DNA of 27,411 bases from positions 1 to 27,411 of the forward strand of contig JALLAZ010000052.1 of the NCBI GenBank assembly GCA_036939755.1, written 5' to 3'. This DNA is from Stephanodiscus triporus (Eukaryota > Bacillariophyta > Thalassiosirophyceae > Thalassiosirales > Thalassiosiraceae). Positions 18,557 to 27,307 of this stretch are shown one piece after another. The notes beneath the pieces are model-generated. The model ran no database searches, was not told the origin of the DNA, and saw only the letters and a list, made by a program, of their open reading frames with translations. The position numbers and the translations under genes are program-made. How positions within the stretch are numbered: the stretch's first letter is position 1; each line of letters starts with the position of its first letter.

Positions 18557-20314
18557 ATCGTCGTCGGGATCGGGCGGTCGTCGAAGTCGCGATCGTCGCG
18601 ATCGTCGCGGCTACGGCGCGCGTATACGGGACTGTCACGCGGAGATACTCGCCCGACGCGCGTTCGTTCGTCGCATCTCGATGGAGATGACTGCTCCGGA
18701 CGAGGACGACGACGGCGACGGCGAAAACGACGACGGAGGGTCGTCGACGTCGTCGCCGTCGTCGTCGACGACGACGTCGGACGAATACGTCCCGATCCTG
18801 GAGTGGCACGCAACGGACGATGGCAGTCGTCGTCGATATCGATTGAGGGAGGGCGTCACCCTGCATCTCTACGCGAGCTCGGCGCCGTGCGGGAACGCGA
18901 CCTTGAAGAAATTCGCCAGGATGGAGAGGGAGACTTTCGACTCGTCGTTGGTACGTGCCGTCGTGGTCTCATATTCCCCCCCTCCACGCCCGCGTTCGTG
19001 TGTGCGATGTGGCGTTCCTCCTCCATACTGCTCATTTTTCGGCTCCCATTTTCCCCCCCTCTCCTCTTTTTTTCTTCATTTTCGCATAGGGACCCGACGA
19101 GTGGCCGATGCGACCGCACGCGCCCGTCCAGGCCCATTCGCTCCGACTGGGGCAGTTCGCCCTCCTCGTGAAGAGGGACGGATCGAGGTCGATGTCGTCT
19201 TCGTCGTCATTATCGTCAGTTTCGTCATCGCGACGGTCCGAGGGAGGTGGACGCGACGACGTGATCGCGGATGGGCAGACGACGATGACGACGGGAGGAC
19301 GTCGAGGGGAGGGTCCCCCCGAGAAGAAGGAGGAGGAGGAGGAGGAGGAGGAGGAGGAGGGAAGTCGACGCCGGCGGAGGAGGAGGCCGTGGCCGTGTCG
19401 CGATGACGACGGATGGTGTCCCCCGTCCTGCACCATACCGAACTTCGGCGTTGGAACCATACACTCGTGCTCGGACAAGATCTGCCGTTGGAATTGCCTC
19501 GGACTGCAGGGATCGCTCCTAATGTCGGTCCTCGACGAGCCCCTGTACATGTCGACGTTGACCGTCGGGCGCAAGTTCAATAGGGCGATATGCCAGAGGG
19601 CCGTTTGCTGTCGTGCGGACGGATTCGGATCGAGGCGCAGGAGGAGGAGGAGTAGGGGCGGCGATGACAACGAAGACGATGCCGACGACGCCGCGTATGA
19701 TTTGGGAATGTACAAGTTGAATCACCCGACGTTGATGGAGACGAACGTTTACATGGACGAGGCAGGTAAATGAGAAAATCTCACGTTCTCCCCCCCCCCC
19801 CAACATCCTGAAAATATCTCGTCATTTTCTGCTCGCGTCGTTAATGTTTCTTCCTCGACGATGTTTTGACGACCCTTTTGCTTTTAAAGGAACGCACGAT
19901 ATGTCGGGCGTGACGTCCCTCGGCCGAGACGCGACGTTCGACTCGAACCTATGCTGGGCGTGGTGGCCGGGGAAGTGCCCGAACGGCTTCGGTTACGCCG
20001 CCGATTGTATCGAGACGGGCCTCGTGATCAATTACAACCGACGTGGCGACGGGGATGATTCGGAGGGTCGGGATGATGACAAACAAATTTCGGAAGCCTC
20101 GACGCTCGCATTGATTCGGATGCACGCGGAAATCCTCCGTCGTGTCGGCTTTCCCCGCGGCGATGTGGGGACTACGACGGCCTCGTCCGAGCTGACCCTG
20201 TCCGACGTAAGACGATTGAAGCGAAGGGTTTCCCCGCATCACGAATCGGTGAAGGACGAATTCTTGCGCCATCGAGTCTTCGATCAGTGGAGTCGCAGAG
20301 GTTGCCAATGCTAA
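18150..20314 (+). CDS. ADAT1: tRNA-specific adenosine deaminase 1 (ADAT1/Tad1)
   Basis: Exons 18150-18950, 19090-19765, 19890-20314; introns of 139 and 124 bp, phases 0 and 1, giving 633 residues. ADAT1/Tad1 turns adenosine 37 of tRNA-Ala into inosine. The deaminase signature is complete: CHAEILARR (His163, Glu165), SSAPCG (Cys247) and [10 protein letters not shown] (Cys394), followed by the family's [17 protein letters not shown] block. The last exon has the ADAT-type LCWAWWPG segment and ends soon after a helical stretch. Low-complexity inserts interrupt the domain: an Asp/Ser/Gly/Arg tract before HAE, Asp/Ser tracts before the PCG motif, a Glu/Arg tract (GGA repeat) before SCSDK, and an Arg/Asp insert later. 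The protein is therefore longer than the roughly 500 residues of the human enzyme. Start is ATG 18150; ATG 18153 follows directly. Confidence 0.93.
19328..19361. repeat. (GGA)n repeat in ADAT1 exon 2
   Basis: About eleven GGA/GAG triplets encode a Glu tract inserted in the deaminase domain between two conserved blocks. Confidence 0.8.
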
Positions 20315-20809
20315 AGATACAGAAATTCGTATTACGATATTTTCTCTACTCTATACATCCCTGACGTGAATGGATGCAAGCAGATTGCGCAGTGTATGCC
20401 TGAGTTGCGAAGAAATATGGGGACGACGAAAGAATCAGATCGAGTATGGCGAAAAAGCCACGCCGGGTAGAGAACATATCGTCTGAACTCTCTCGTCGGA
20501 TGTATTCCACTGCGTCCATCAGAAGAACTACTTCTCGGCGATCGAAGGAAAACGCCGTTCTAACATATGTGCTTTAAAGTATTTCGTTCATCACTTGAAA
20601 ATTTCCAAACGAGAGAGATCCGCCGAACCGAAACGAAAATAAATACATCGTACAGGGTCGTGTCCTCTCACCCTTCTTTTTTTCTCCCTCGACACACGAG
20701 TCGCCCATAAATCGTCGCGCCCCGGGGGCGAATTTCGCTCCTCGGGCGGAGAGGGTCCGCGTCCCGCGTCCGCCCTCTCGTCGCGTCGGACCCCCACCCT
20801 AACTTAACG
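20315..20809. other. Intergenic stretch after ADAT1
   Basis: About 500 bp; first half moderately AT-rich (probable 3' flank of ADAT1), second half very GC-rich towards the eL33 relic. I see no coding frame with a family resemblance, no tRNA and no repeat. Confidence 0.5.
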
Positions 20810-21150
20810 CTGACGCGCGCCCCGTCCCCCGATGCTCCGGGGTGGAAGATCCCTCTCGAATTTCGCATCGAACGACGCCGTTGCCGCCGCGACCCCCGCG
20901 CCGCGCGTCCCCAGTTGACTCGGAATAATTTCGATCCGGCCCGGCCTTACCCCCGCCAGCGGACGCCGAAGCCTTGGTGATGTATGCGACATGTTACCGA
21001 GGTAGAAATCCACATCCTCCCTCGAATCGACGCCCTTGATCTTGATCAGGGAGGTGTGATTGTACTGATTGCGCAGTGCTCTCTTGTACCCGAGGATTGC
21101 GCCGTTGGCGTATCTACAGTCGCGTCGGTAGTGTGTTTTGCTTCGTCGTG
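20810..21150 (-). pseudogene. Decayed copy of ribosomal protein eL33 (RPL35A)
   Basis: Reading minus, pieces of eL33 appear in the right order but in changing frames. TRL is followed by four extra bases and then YANGAILGYKRALRNQ, HTSLIKIKGVDSREDVDFYLG (about 21114-21020); a one-base loss precedes VAYITKASASAGGK; then FRVNWGR, GGNGVVR, AKFERDLPPRSIGG and ARVSV each lie in a frame different from the one before. This parallels the family order GYKR...HT.L.KIEGV...FYLGKR.AY..KA...WG...GN.GVVR.KF...LPPK..G. Several indels within about 340 bp, and no Met in a good place, argue for a dead copy rather than one sequencing slip. The relic has no obvious introns. It lies in the upstream region of the exonuclease gene on the opposite strand. 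A functional eL33 should exist elsewhere in the genome. Confidence 0.7.
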
Positions 21151-21406
21151 GTCGCCGTCTCTTGATCTGCTGGCGCAGTCTCGTTGCGTTGTGGGTGTTT
21201 TGTGTGTGATAAGTGGTGTTGAGGGGCGGATCGGATCGGATCGATCGGCACTTCTCGTGGTTTGGCGGGAAAGTGACGAACAGACGCTACACTTCCCGCC
21301 TTTTCTTCTCCGCCATCCCTCTCCATTTTCTGTGGATTGACTTTTTGACTTCCCACAACCACCACTGGCGACTAAACAACCGAAAATCAAAGGACGATCT
21401 ATCATC
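21151..21406. promoter_or_regulatory. Upstream region of the exonuclease gene
   Basis: About 250 bp upstream of ATG 21407 with a GATCGGATCGGATCGATCGG block at about 21227-21248 and a pyrimidine-rich stretch at 21293-21330. No clear TATA box. A leader in the form CATCATGGCC gives a good start context. Confidence 0.3.
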
Positions 21407-23257
21407 ATGGCCAAGGGCAAGGGATACAAACTGACCTCCTCGTCGGTCGACGGTGGTCCCAAGGTGTGCGCCTTCTTCGCATCCGACAAGGGCTGTCGCA
21501 ACGGCGCGAACTGCCCATTTTCGCACGTGGCCGTCGGCGCCCCGCCGCCGGCGTCGTCCTCTTCGCCGCGCGGTTCGTCCACGCCGAGCGTCGCGAGTTC
21601 GAGCGTCGTGAGCTCGGAATCCGACGGCGGAGGAACGAGCGACGGAGAGATCGACGAGGGTCGCGCCGGCGCCTACGCCTCGCTGGTGGCGAGGATGGAC
21701 GCTCCCCCCCCGGCCTCGGCCGGGAATCCGTTCCTCTCGGCGGTAGTCGCGCCGCCCGCGCCTGCCGCCGCGCAGCCGGCGTCCGCGTCCCCCGAAAACA
21801 AGAAGAAGAAGCGCAAGAAGAGCGTCAACGGCAAGCAGGGGACTACCGTCGCCCCCGGAGAGAACATCTTCGACCTCGGGGCGGTCGACACTCCCGCTCC
21901 TACTGTGGCGCCCCCCCCGGCGAAGAGGCCCAAACAGCAGCCGCAGCAACAGCGGCAGCAGCAGCAGGCGGCATCGACGCCGCCGCCGCCACAGACCCCG
22001 CCCCCCGCAATCGACTTCCGCGATCTCCGACTCCCCGTCGCACCCTTCTCCCTCCCCGGCGCGACGGCCTCGACGACGACGCCATCGACGGCGACGAAGA
22101 CCCCCCGGGCCGCCGCTCCCCCCCCGGCGACGACGATCCCGACGCGTCAGCGCCCCCTGCCCACGGCCACCCCGTCTCATCTCCGGTGGAAGGACGCCGT
22201 GCTTTCGACGCGCAGTCACGCCAATTACGCCACCCACTACGACTTCGATCGGAAGGCCCGATCGTCGTCGCCGTCCTCCGATGGACGGGCCGAGAACGGA
22301 GGCGGGGAGGACGACGGGGGATGGATGTCGACGCGCCCGTACGACCATCGACGGTGCTCGTCGAATCCCGCGGCGATCGCCATCGACTGCGAGATGTGCG
22401 AGACGAAAGATCCGATCACCGGCAGGGTCGACACCAAGTCCCTGTGTCGGCTGAGCGTCGTGGACGCCGACGGCCCGGACGGACCGGTGCTGCTCGACAC
22501 GCTCGTGCGGCCGAGGTGGCCGGTCACGGACCACCGGACGTGGATCAACGGCATCTCGGCCGATAGCCTCGAGGGCGTCGAGTTCACGCTGGAGCACGCC
22601 CGCGCGTTCATGGACGCGCTTTGCTCCGACGAGACCGTGATCGTCGGGCACGCCGTGCACAACGACCTCCAGGCGCTGAAACTGGATCACGGCTGCGTCG
22701 TCGACACCGCCATGCTGTACGTCCACGCCGACGTCGAGGAGGGGGAGAGCGGCACGCCGAGCCTTAGGAACCTCGCGCACGGCGTCCTCGGGAGGGATAT
22801 GCCGGACGTGCACGATTCCGTCAACGACGCACGCGTGGCGCTCGCGTGCGCGCTCCACTACGTGGAGAGGGGCGGGAAGGTCGATCCCGTGGAGAGGGTG
22901 TACCGGCGCAGCGACGGCCGGGGCGGGGGGAGGGAGAGCGTAGGGTCCGCCCAGCAGCAGCAGCAGCACACCGCCGTCCTCCTCGTGCATCGTCTGCCAG
23001 TCAACACGCTGCCCGAGCACATCTCGGAGATGTTCCTCGCGTACGCGTCCATCCGTCCGAAGGTCGTGCCCGACATCGCATTCGCGGGACCGCACGGGAA
23101 GTGCCACGTGGAGTTCGCGTCGAGCCAGCACGCCGAGCTCGCGTACGCGACGTTGGTCGGGGAGGAGCGCGCGGACAAGACGGGGAAGATGCAGAAGAGG
23201 GTCGGGCTGAAGGGGGGGGGGTACGTTTGTGTACGCAAGATGAAGAAGGGGAAATAA
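21407..23257 (+). CDS. REXO/SDN-type 3'-5' exoribonuclease with CCCH finger and RRM-like end
   Basis: Single-exon protein of 616 residues. A CCCH zinc finger opens it (C21-x8-C30-x5-C36-x3-H40), an RNA-binding module. A long disordered Pro/Ala/Ser/Gln-rich linker with a Lys-rich patch (KNKKKKRKK-like, about residue 128-136, possibly nuclear targeting) follows. The DEDDh exonuclease domain runs from about 322 to 490: IAIDCEMCE (D327, E329), VGHAVHNDLQAL (D420), and HDSVNDARVAL (H469, D474), so all catalytic residues are present. It belongs to the REXO1/Rex and plant SDN group. After a Gln run, residues about 525-612 look like an RRM (VLLVHRLPVNTL...GKCHVEFASSQHAELA). Exonuclease followed by RRM is the plan of plant SDN nucleases, which shorten small RNAs, and of REXO5; the exact substrate here is open. 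Confidence 0.9.
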   Translation: MAKGKGYKLTSSSVDGGPKVCAFFASDKGCRNGANCPFSHVAVGAPPPASSSSPRGSSTPSVASSSVVSSESDGGGTSDGEIDEGRAGAYASLVARMDAPPPASAGNPFLSAVVAPPAPAAAQPASASPENKKKKRKKSVNGKQGTTVAPGENIFDLGAVDTPAPTVAPPPAKRPKQQPQQQRQQQQAASTPPPPQTPPPAIDFRDLRLPVAPFSLPGATASTTTPSTATKTPRAAAPPPATTIPTRQRPLPTATPSHLRWKDAVLSTRSHANYATHYDFDRKARSSSPSSDGRAENGGGEDDGGWMSTRPYDHRRCSSNPAAIAIDCEMCETKDPITGRVDTKSLCRLSVVDADGPDGPVLLDTLVRPRWPVTDHRTWINGISADSLEGVEFTLEHARAFMDALCSDETVIVGHAVHNDLQALKLDHGCVVDTAMLYVHADVEEGESGTPSLRNLAHGVLGRDMPDVHDSVNDARVALACALHYVERGGKVDPVERVYRRSDGRGGGRESVGSAQQQQQHTAVLLVHRLPVNTLPEHISEMFLAYASIRPKVVPDIAFAGPHGKCHVEFASSQHAELAYATLVGEERADKTGKMQKRVGLKGGGYVCVRKMKKGK

Positions 23258-23424
23258 ATAACGAAGGCGTCCAATATCTAGATGAGAAATGTAAGCGATA
23301 TTCCAAGATGGGGGCGGGTATTTAGGCAGATGGTGAATTACTTAAAAAAATAGTGATCAACGTCATTTTTGCGTGCAACTATGTATGCATGCTCTGTGGC
23401 ATGGTGAGATTGGTGGTAATGTAA
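23258..23424. other. Short intergenic stretch between convergent genes
   Basis: 3' flanks of the exonuclease gene (plus) and the LRR gene (minus). AT-rich, with an A-run near 23345. No gene seen. Confidence 0.5.
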
Positions 23425-23481
23425 TTATGTCGAAGAAACAATAAGACGTGAAGAGCAAATGCAGCAGTCACAATATCCAAA

Positions 23482-25832
23482 TCAATTGCCGACACAATAA
23501 ATTTCATGGCCCATGTGGCATTTCTTCGCACAATTGAAGCATACAAAGTGGCCAAACATAATGCCACATGTCTTGCAAGCAAACATTTCCTGTTCTGTGT
23601 CTGCACCTTGGCTGAATCCTGTCCTAAATATTGTGCAGCAATCTTTCTGCAGTACAGCATTATCTTCGTTTGCGACCAAATAGTCATCACTCAATGCATC
23701 GCCATTTGATTTGGCTGTGTCATCATCCCCCGACCTTTTATTATGTCTTATTTTTTTCCTGCAAACGTGCTGCCTTGCTCCGAAACGGAACAGAAAGCTT
23801 GACCGGTGAGCTCTGAGCATCCTCGTACCAAGGGATGTGCACCGATTGTTCAACCTCAGCAGGGAAGGATGCTCCTTGCCAATAGAACTCAACAGAAAAT
23901 CCATACGGATGTCTCGACAATCGAGCTCGAGCAGCTCCAATGGTTGCAATCCCGATCGTTGGTTCAGCTGGCACAGATCATTGCTGGTCAGGTTGGGACA
24001 TCCGCAGACGCTCAATCTCAGCAACAGCCTCGATTTGGCCAACACCGTTTGCAACATGGGGCCATCGATGTTGGAATAATCCAGCTTTAGACTTTGAAGA
24101 TTCGTCTTGTATGCATTCACGACGACGCCCTGCCTAATCACACCCGAAACGTTGCAACACGATAAATCCAACTCAGATGCGTATTCCGAGGCACAGAATG
24201 AATTTGACGGATTGAAGGTATTGGAACCTGTTAAGGAAGATGCTGCTTGGATGCTCTGGAGATGATGTCTTGACTTCGAAGCAAGCACGGCGATGTCCGA
24301 GGGCAATACACCTTCCAATTCGCAGAGGTTGATGTGTCGTAGCCAGCCGCCATTCAGCCATGCAATCGTTGCAATGCATCCTTCCATCCGTATGTGGGTG
24401 TTCCCAAAAATACAAATATCCAAATGTTCCAACCTGCCAAAGATTCGAGGTTCTCTGCAACTCTCATCTTGCACACCACGGAGGATTTTCTCAATACGGA
24501 TTCGTTCAAGTTGCGTCGTGAAAACGAAATCAGACGATCAACGCCGGTGTGCACGGTCATCATCTGTCTTATGGAGTAGAATAATGCGGAGTCCTGGATT
24601 ACGTTGGATTGTACAAGGTTCATGGTGTCGTCGCTGTACGCCAGAAGAAGGAAGGGCAGGTGCACACCATCGCAACCACGAAGGCTGAGGAATTTCAGCG
24701 TGACGCGGCAGACGTACGATATCAGTCCGACCCCGAAAGATGTCACCTTCTTCGCGCCGGAGATGTTCAGGCTTTTCAATCGCGGGCAGAAGGTTCCGAT
24801 CGAGGTGAACAAGTCGTCTATGGTGGTGCTCACACCTGAGAGGTCAAGGTGCATCAGTGCATGGGGCTTCAACGTCAACATGAGATCCTCGACCGACCCA
24901 GAGTCTAACCTGCAACATCCCGATAAATCCATATATTCCAACTTGTCCAATGAAAGCACATGGCCGACGTTCGTCTCATCGAAAAATCCGGCGGCATCGA
25001 ACCTAGATGCCGATGACAGCAGGAGACGTTTGATATTTGGCATGTGCCTCAGGCAATGGAAGATGGAATTTCCGCTCAACTTTTTACAGCCTGACAGATT
25101 GAGGTGCGTCACCTTGATGGAGTGCGTGCAGATTGCCGAGCAGACGGGAGTACGTCGTCGTCGCTGGTTGAGATCATCCCGAGCGCCACTCGGGTTCGAC
25201 ACCGCGCGTCTCTTAATCTCGAAGATTTTCTTCACCAAGCAGACGTGAGTACGTCGTCGTCGCTGGTTGAGATCATACCTAGCGTGACCCGGCTTCGAAG
25301 CCTCGCCGATCTTGTCGATTTTCGTCATGAGGTTGACGAGGCCAGCGTCGTCGATTTCGCGCAAATGTCGACACGAAGACAGGTTCAGGCTGTTCGATTG
25401 TCCCAAACTGACAAATACCCCGTCGTGGAACGTCGTGTTGACGAGCATCGGCGAGGACTGCCCGTTCAGGAGGGAGCCGAGGGGAAGGAACGAGAATAAT
25501 CGCGGCCCCACTGCCGAAATTGCCGCGTTTAGGTCTGGGCATTCGTCGTTTGTAGATGGCATGTTCGCTTTGTGCGAAGGCTGATGAGGTAATGAAAGCT
25601 GACTCGCATGTGTCGCGCCAGTGGCGAGTGGTCCCAGCGTAGCCCGGGAGTGCATGTGTAGCGTGGGGGGGATTCGGACGGGGCGGATGTCGGGGCGGCG
25701 GCAAGGCGGCGGCGATGTAGCTGTCAAGGCATCGAAGAGCATAGAGACCACCAAGTCTGACAAGGAGAAGGAGGGGGATGTCGATCGAGGTGAAGAGAAG
25801 GCTTCTGCCAGCAATACACTACGCTGACGCAT
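23482..25832 (-). pseudogene. LRR protein with C-terminal UBR-like zinc finger, broken frame
   Basis: A minus-strand gene of about 780 codons in two frames. The first frame (ATG 25832 to about 24510) has AMN1-type leucine-rich repeats: VTHLNLSGCKKLSGNS, LEYMDLSGCCRLDSGS, LMHLDLSGVSTTIDDL, LKSLNISGAKKVTSFG, LKFLSLRGCDGV. Between about 24537 and 24480 the reading must change frame to continue as LERIRIEKILRGV, then GRLEHLDI, LQSLKLDYSN, LLRLSVCGCPNLTSND and LELLELDCRD. The end is a Cys/His cluster (CKTCG, VCFNCAKKCHMGHEIYC) like a UBR box, cut by TGA at 23482-23484; in the same frame the next codons read FGYCDCCICSS up to TAA at 23425, which looks like the missing end of the finger. LRRs of this kind occur in F-box-type substrate adaptors; UBR boxes bind N-degrons. 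No F-box is visible. Either a pseudogene, or a gene with two sequence errors. Confidence 0.65.
25140..25279. repeat. Direct repeat of 41 bp with a 99-bp period
   Basis: 25140-25180 and 25239-25279 differ at two positions. The period is 99 bp (33 codons), and similarity continues weakly past the core. On the minus strand both copies encode DLNQRRRRT.VC in the LRR gene, so one repeat unit seems to have been duplicated. Confidence 0.85.
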
Positions 25833-25966
25833 TCGTTTTTGGGTTTTGGTTTAGGGCTACATTGCAACAAACCCCATCAACACAACAATCAACTGAGCTG
25901 TAGAAGTGGAAATTCCCTCCTCAAGGACTGTTTCCCATCCTCCTCTTCTTCATGCACTTGCGGGAG

Positions 25967-27307
25967 TCATGGGCCCTGATCCTCTCGGCCTCGCGCTTCG
26001 CGTTTGCGTTCCCGGTGCAGCTGAAGTCTCTTTCTTCCTTTCGCTTTCTCCTCTTCCCTCTCCTCTGCAGTCTGGCTTGCTTTTCTATCAGCGTCCCTCT
26101 TTCTTCTCTTCGCCTTCTCCTCTTCCCTCTCCTCTGCAGTCAAGCTTGCTTTTCTATCAGCCTCGCTTTTTCTTTTCTTTGCATTCTCCTCTTCCCTCTT
26201 CTCTGCAGTCCAGCTTGCTTTTCTATCAGCCTCGCTTTTTCTTTTCTTTGCCTTCTTCTCTTCCCTCTCCTCCGGATCAAACTTTCGAATGGCCGAATCC
26301 AAACGCTCGTCGGATTTTCTCTTCATGCCATCCGTAACTACAATGATGTCGTTGATATCGTTGATGTTATTTGGACTGACAGGTATTCCAAATGTGGCCG
26401 TTATCGCTGAACAAGACTCCTTGAGGTAGGCAGATCTCTGATCAGTATCACAGAATTTGTTGTGGATCATCATCGGATGGACAATTTTTTCTTTATTCAA
26501 GATAGGCAGAGTCAAATGCATCGTACTAATGGCTTTGTAGGCGTCCGACCCAAAAGCAAAAAAACCGATGCTGTTCGGACAAATTGAGGGTAACGCTCTC
26601 ATCAGCTCTGCCATTGGTTCCAGCATGACTGATGCCGCCGTGGCATAGCTGTCATCCCCGGGATACTTGCTTGCATTGCTACTCCAATCATATGGGGCAA
26701 GAACTGGAACAACATCGACGATAGCTATAGAACCATACACAATATTTCTTGCTACATCCCAATTGAATTGATGTTCGACAAGAATCCGAATCCATACTCG
26801 AGCTGCTTCCTTCAGCGATGGATTTTCGAACTCTCCATCGGTTCCAAGTCTCATTGGTCTTTCTTCGTTGCAAGTATCACTTGGAAAGTTACCAACAAAG
26901 ATTACTCTAACATACTCAAGATCTGATGCATGTGAATCTGCTTCATGTGCTTTCTTTCCAATCATCTCTGCACCACTTTCAACATCATTCCATCCTGGTA
27001 ATGCACGAACTATTGGACGTAAACAATCATGATCATATTTCCCACCACGCCCTCCCATGCCATGACACCGATATTGTTCTGGAAGGTGATATGGCATGAC
27101 ATCTTCCCCACTGTACTTGAGAAAGCCCTCAGGAATCCAATCCAAAACCCCATCATCAGATACCGCTCGATGAACAGTAGCAATGCTGCCACTCGTGGGA
27201 GCAAAATCACTAATATTCGGAAGGGATGATTCGAAACCGCTTCGATAGGTGGATGCGGATGGGTTTTCCGAAGTGGTTTTGTCGTTCAGAATTGTCTTTC
27301 GCTCCAT
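25967..27307 (-). CDS. Possible uracil-DNA-glycosylase-fold protein with charged repeat tail
   Basis: Single-exon protein of 446 residues from ATG 27307. Residues 133-144 (VRVIFVGNFPSD), 163-176 (PSLKEAARVWIRIL), 191-204 (YGSIAIVDVVPVLA), 247-261 (IGFFAFGSDAYKAIS) and 275-285 (IVHPMMIHNKF) follow the order and spacing style of the UDG superfamily (strand-GQDPY, PSL-helix, G.LLLN..LT, strand-WG..A, HPSPLS). The catalytic Asp of GQDPY is not conserved, so if related it is a divergent or inactive member; this is inference. From about 347 to 425 three units of 23 residues (about KKRKSEADRKASWTAEKREE) form a highly charged helix, perhaps a coiled coil or nuclear signal. The gene precedes the LRR gene on the same strand by 134 bp. 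N-terminal 60 residues show nothing. Confidence 0.7.
   Translation of the reverse strand: MERKTILNDKTTSENPSASTYRSGFESSLPNISDFAPTSGSIATVHRAVSDDGVLDWIPEGFLKYSGEDVMPYHLPEQYRCHGMGGRGGKYDHDCLRPIVRALPGWNDVESGAEMIGKKAHEADSHASDLEYVRVIFVGNFPSDTCNEERPMRLGTDGEFENPSLKEAARVWIRILVEHQFNWDVARNIVYGSIAIVDVVPVLAPYDWSSNASKYPGDDSYATAASVMLEPMAELMRALPSICPNSIGFFAFGSDAYKAISTMHLTLPILNKEKIVHPMMIHNKFCDTDQRSAYLKESCSAITATFGIPVSPNNINDINDIIVVTDGMKRKSDERLDSAIRKFDPEEREEKKAKKRKSEADRKASWTAEKREEENAKKRKSEADRKASLTAEEREEEKAKRRKRDADRKASQTAEEREEEKAKGRKRLQLHRERKREARGREDQGP
26033..26269. repeat. 69-bp tandem repeat, three units, coding
   Basis: Pyrimidine-rich on plus (blocks of CTCTTCCCTCTCC, TCTGCAGTC, AGCTTGCTTTTCTATCAGC recur). 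It encodes the 23-residue charged units in the tail of the preceding protein. Units differ by a few bases, so the repeat is young. Confidence 0.85.

Noticed and set aside
18242..19171. Plus-strand frame of 309 codons overlapping ADAT1
   Set aside because: Wrong frame, Arg/Gly-rich; ADAT1 motifs lie in the other frame and splice cleanly.
21287..23131. Minus-strand open frame of 614 codons opposite the exonuclease gene
   Set aside because: Arg/Gly/Val-rich mirror of a GC-rich coding strand; no domain, while the plus strand has full catalytic motifs.
23482..23484. TGA as a selenocysteine codon
   Set aside because: The position in UBR-like fingers is not a Cys ligand, and the gene also has a frameshift; a simple nonsense change is more economical.
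26033..26269. CRISPR-like array
   Set aside because: Units are adjacent without unique spacers and are coding; the organism is eukaryotic.
25906..26410. Plus-strand hydrophobic Ser/Leu/Phe repeat protein
   Set aside because: Antisense reading of the 69-bp repeat; the minus frame is longer and continues into a globular domain.
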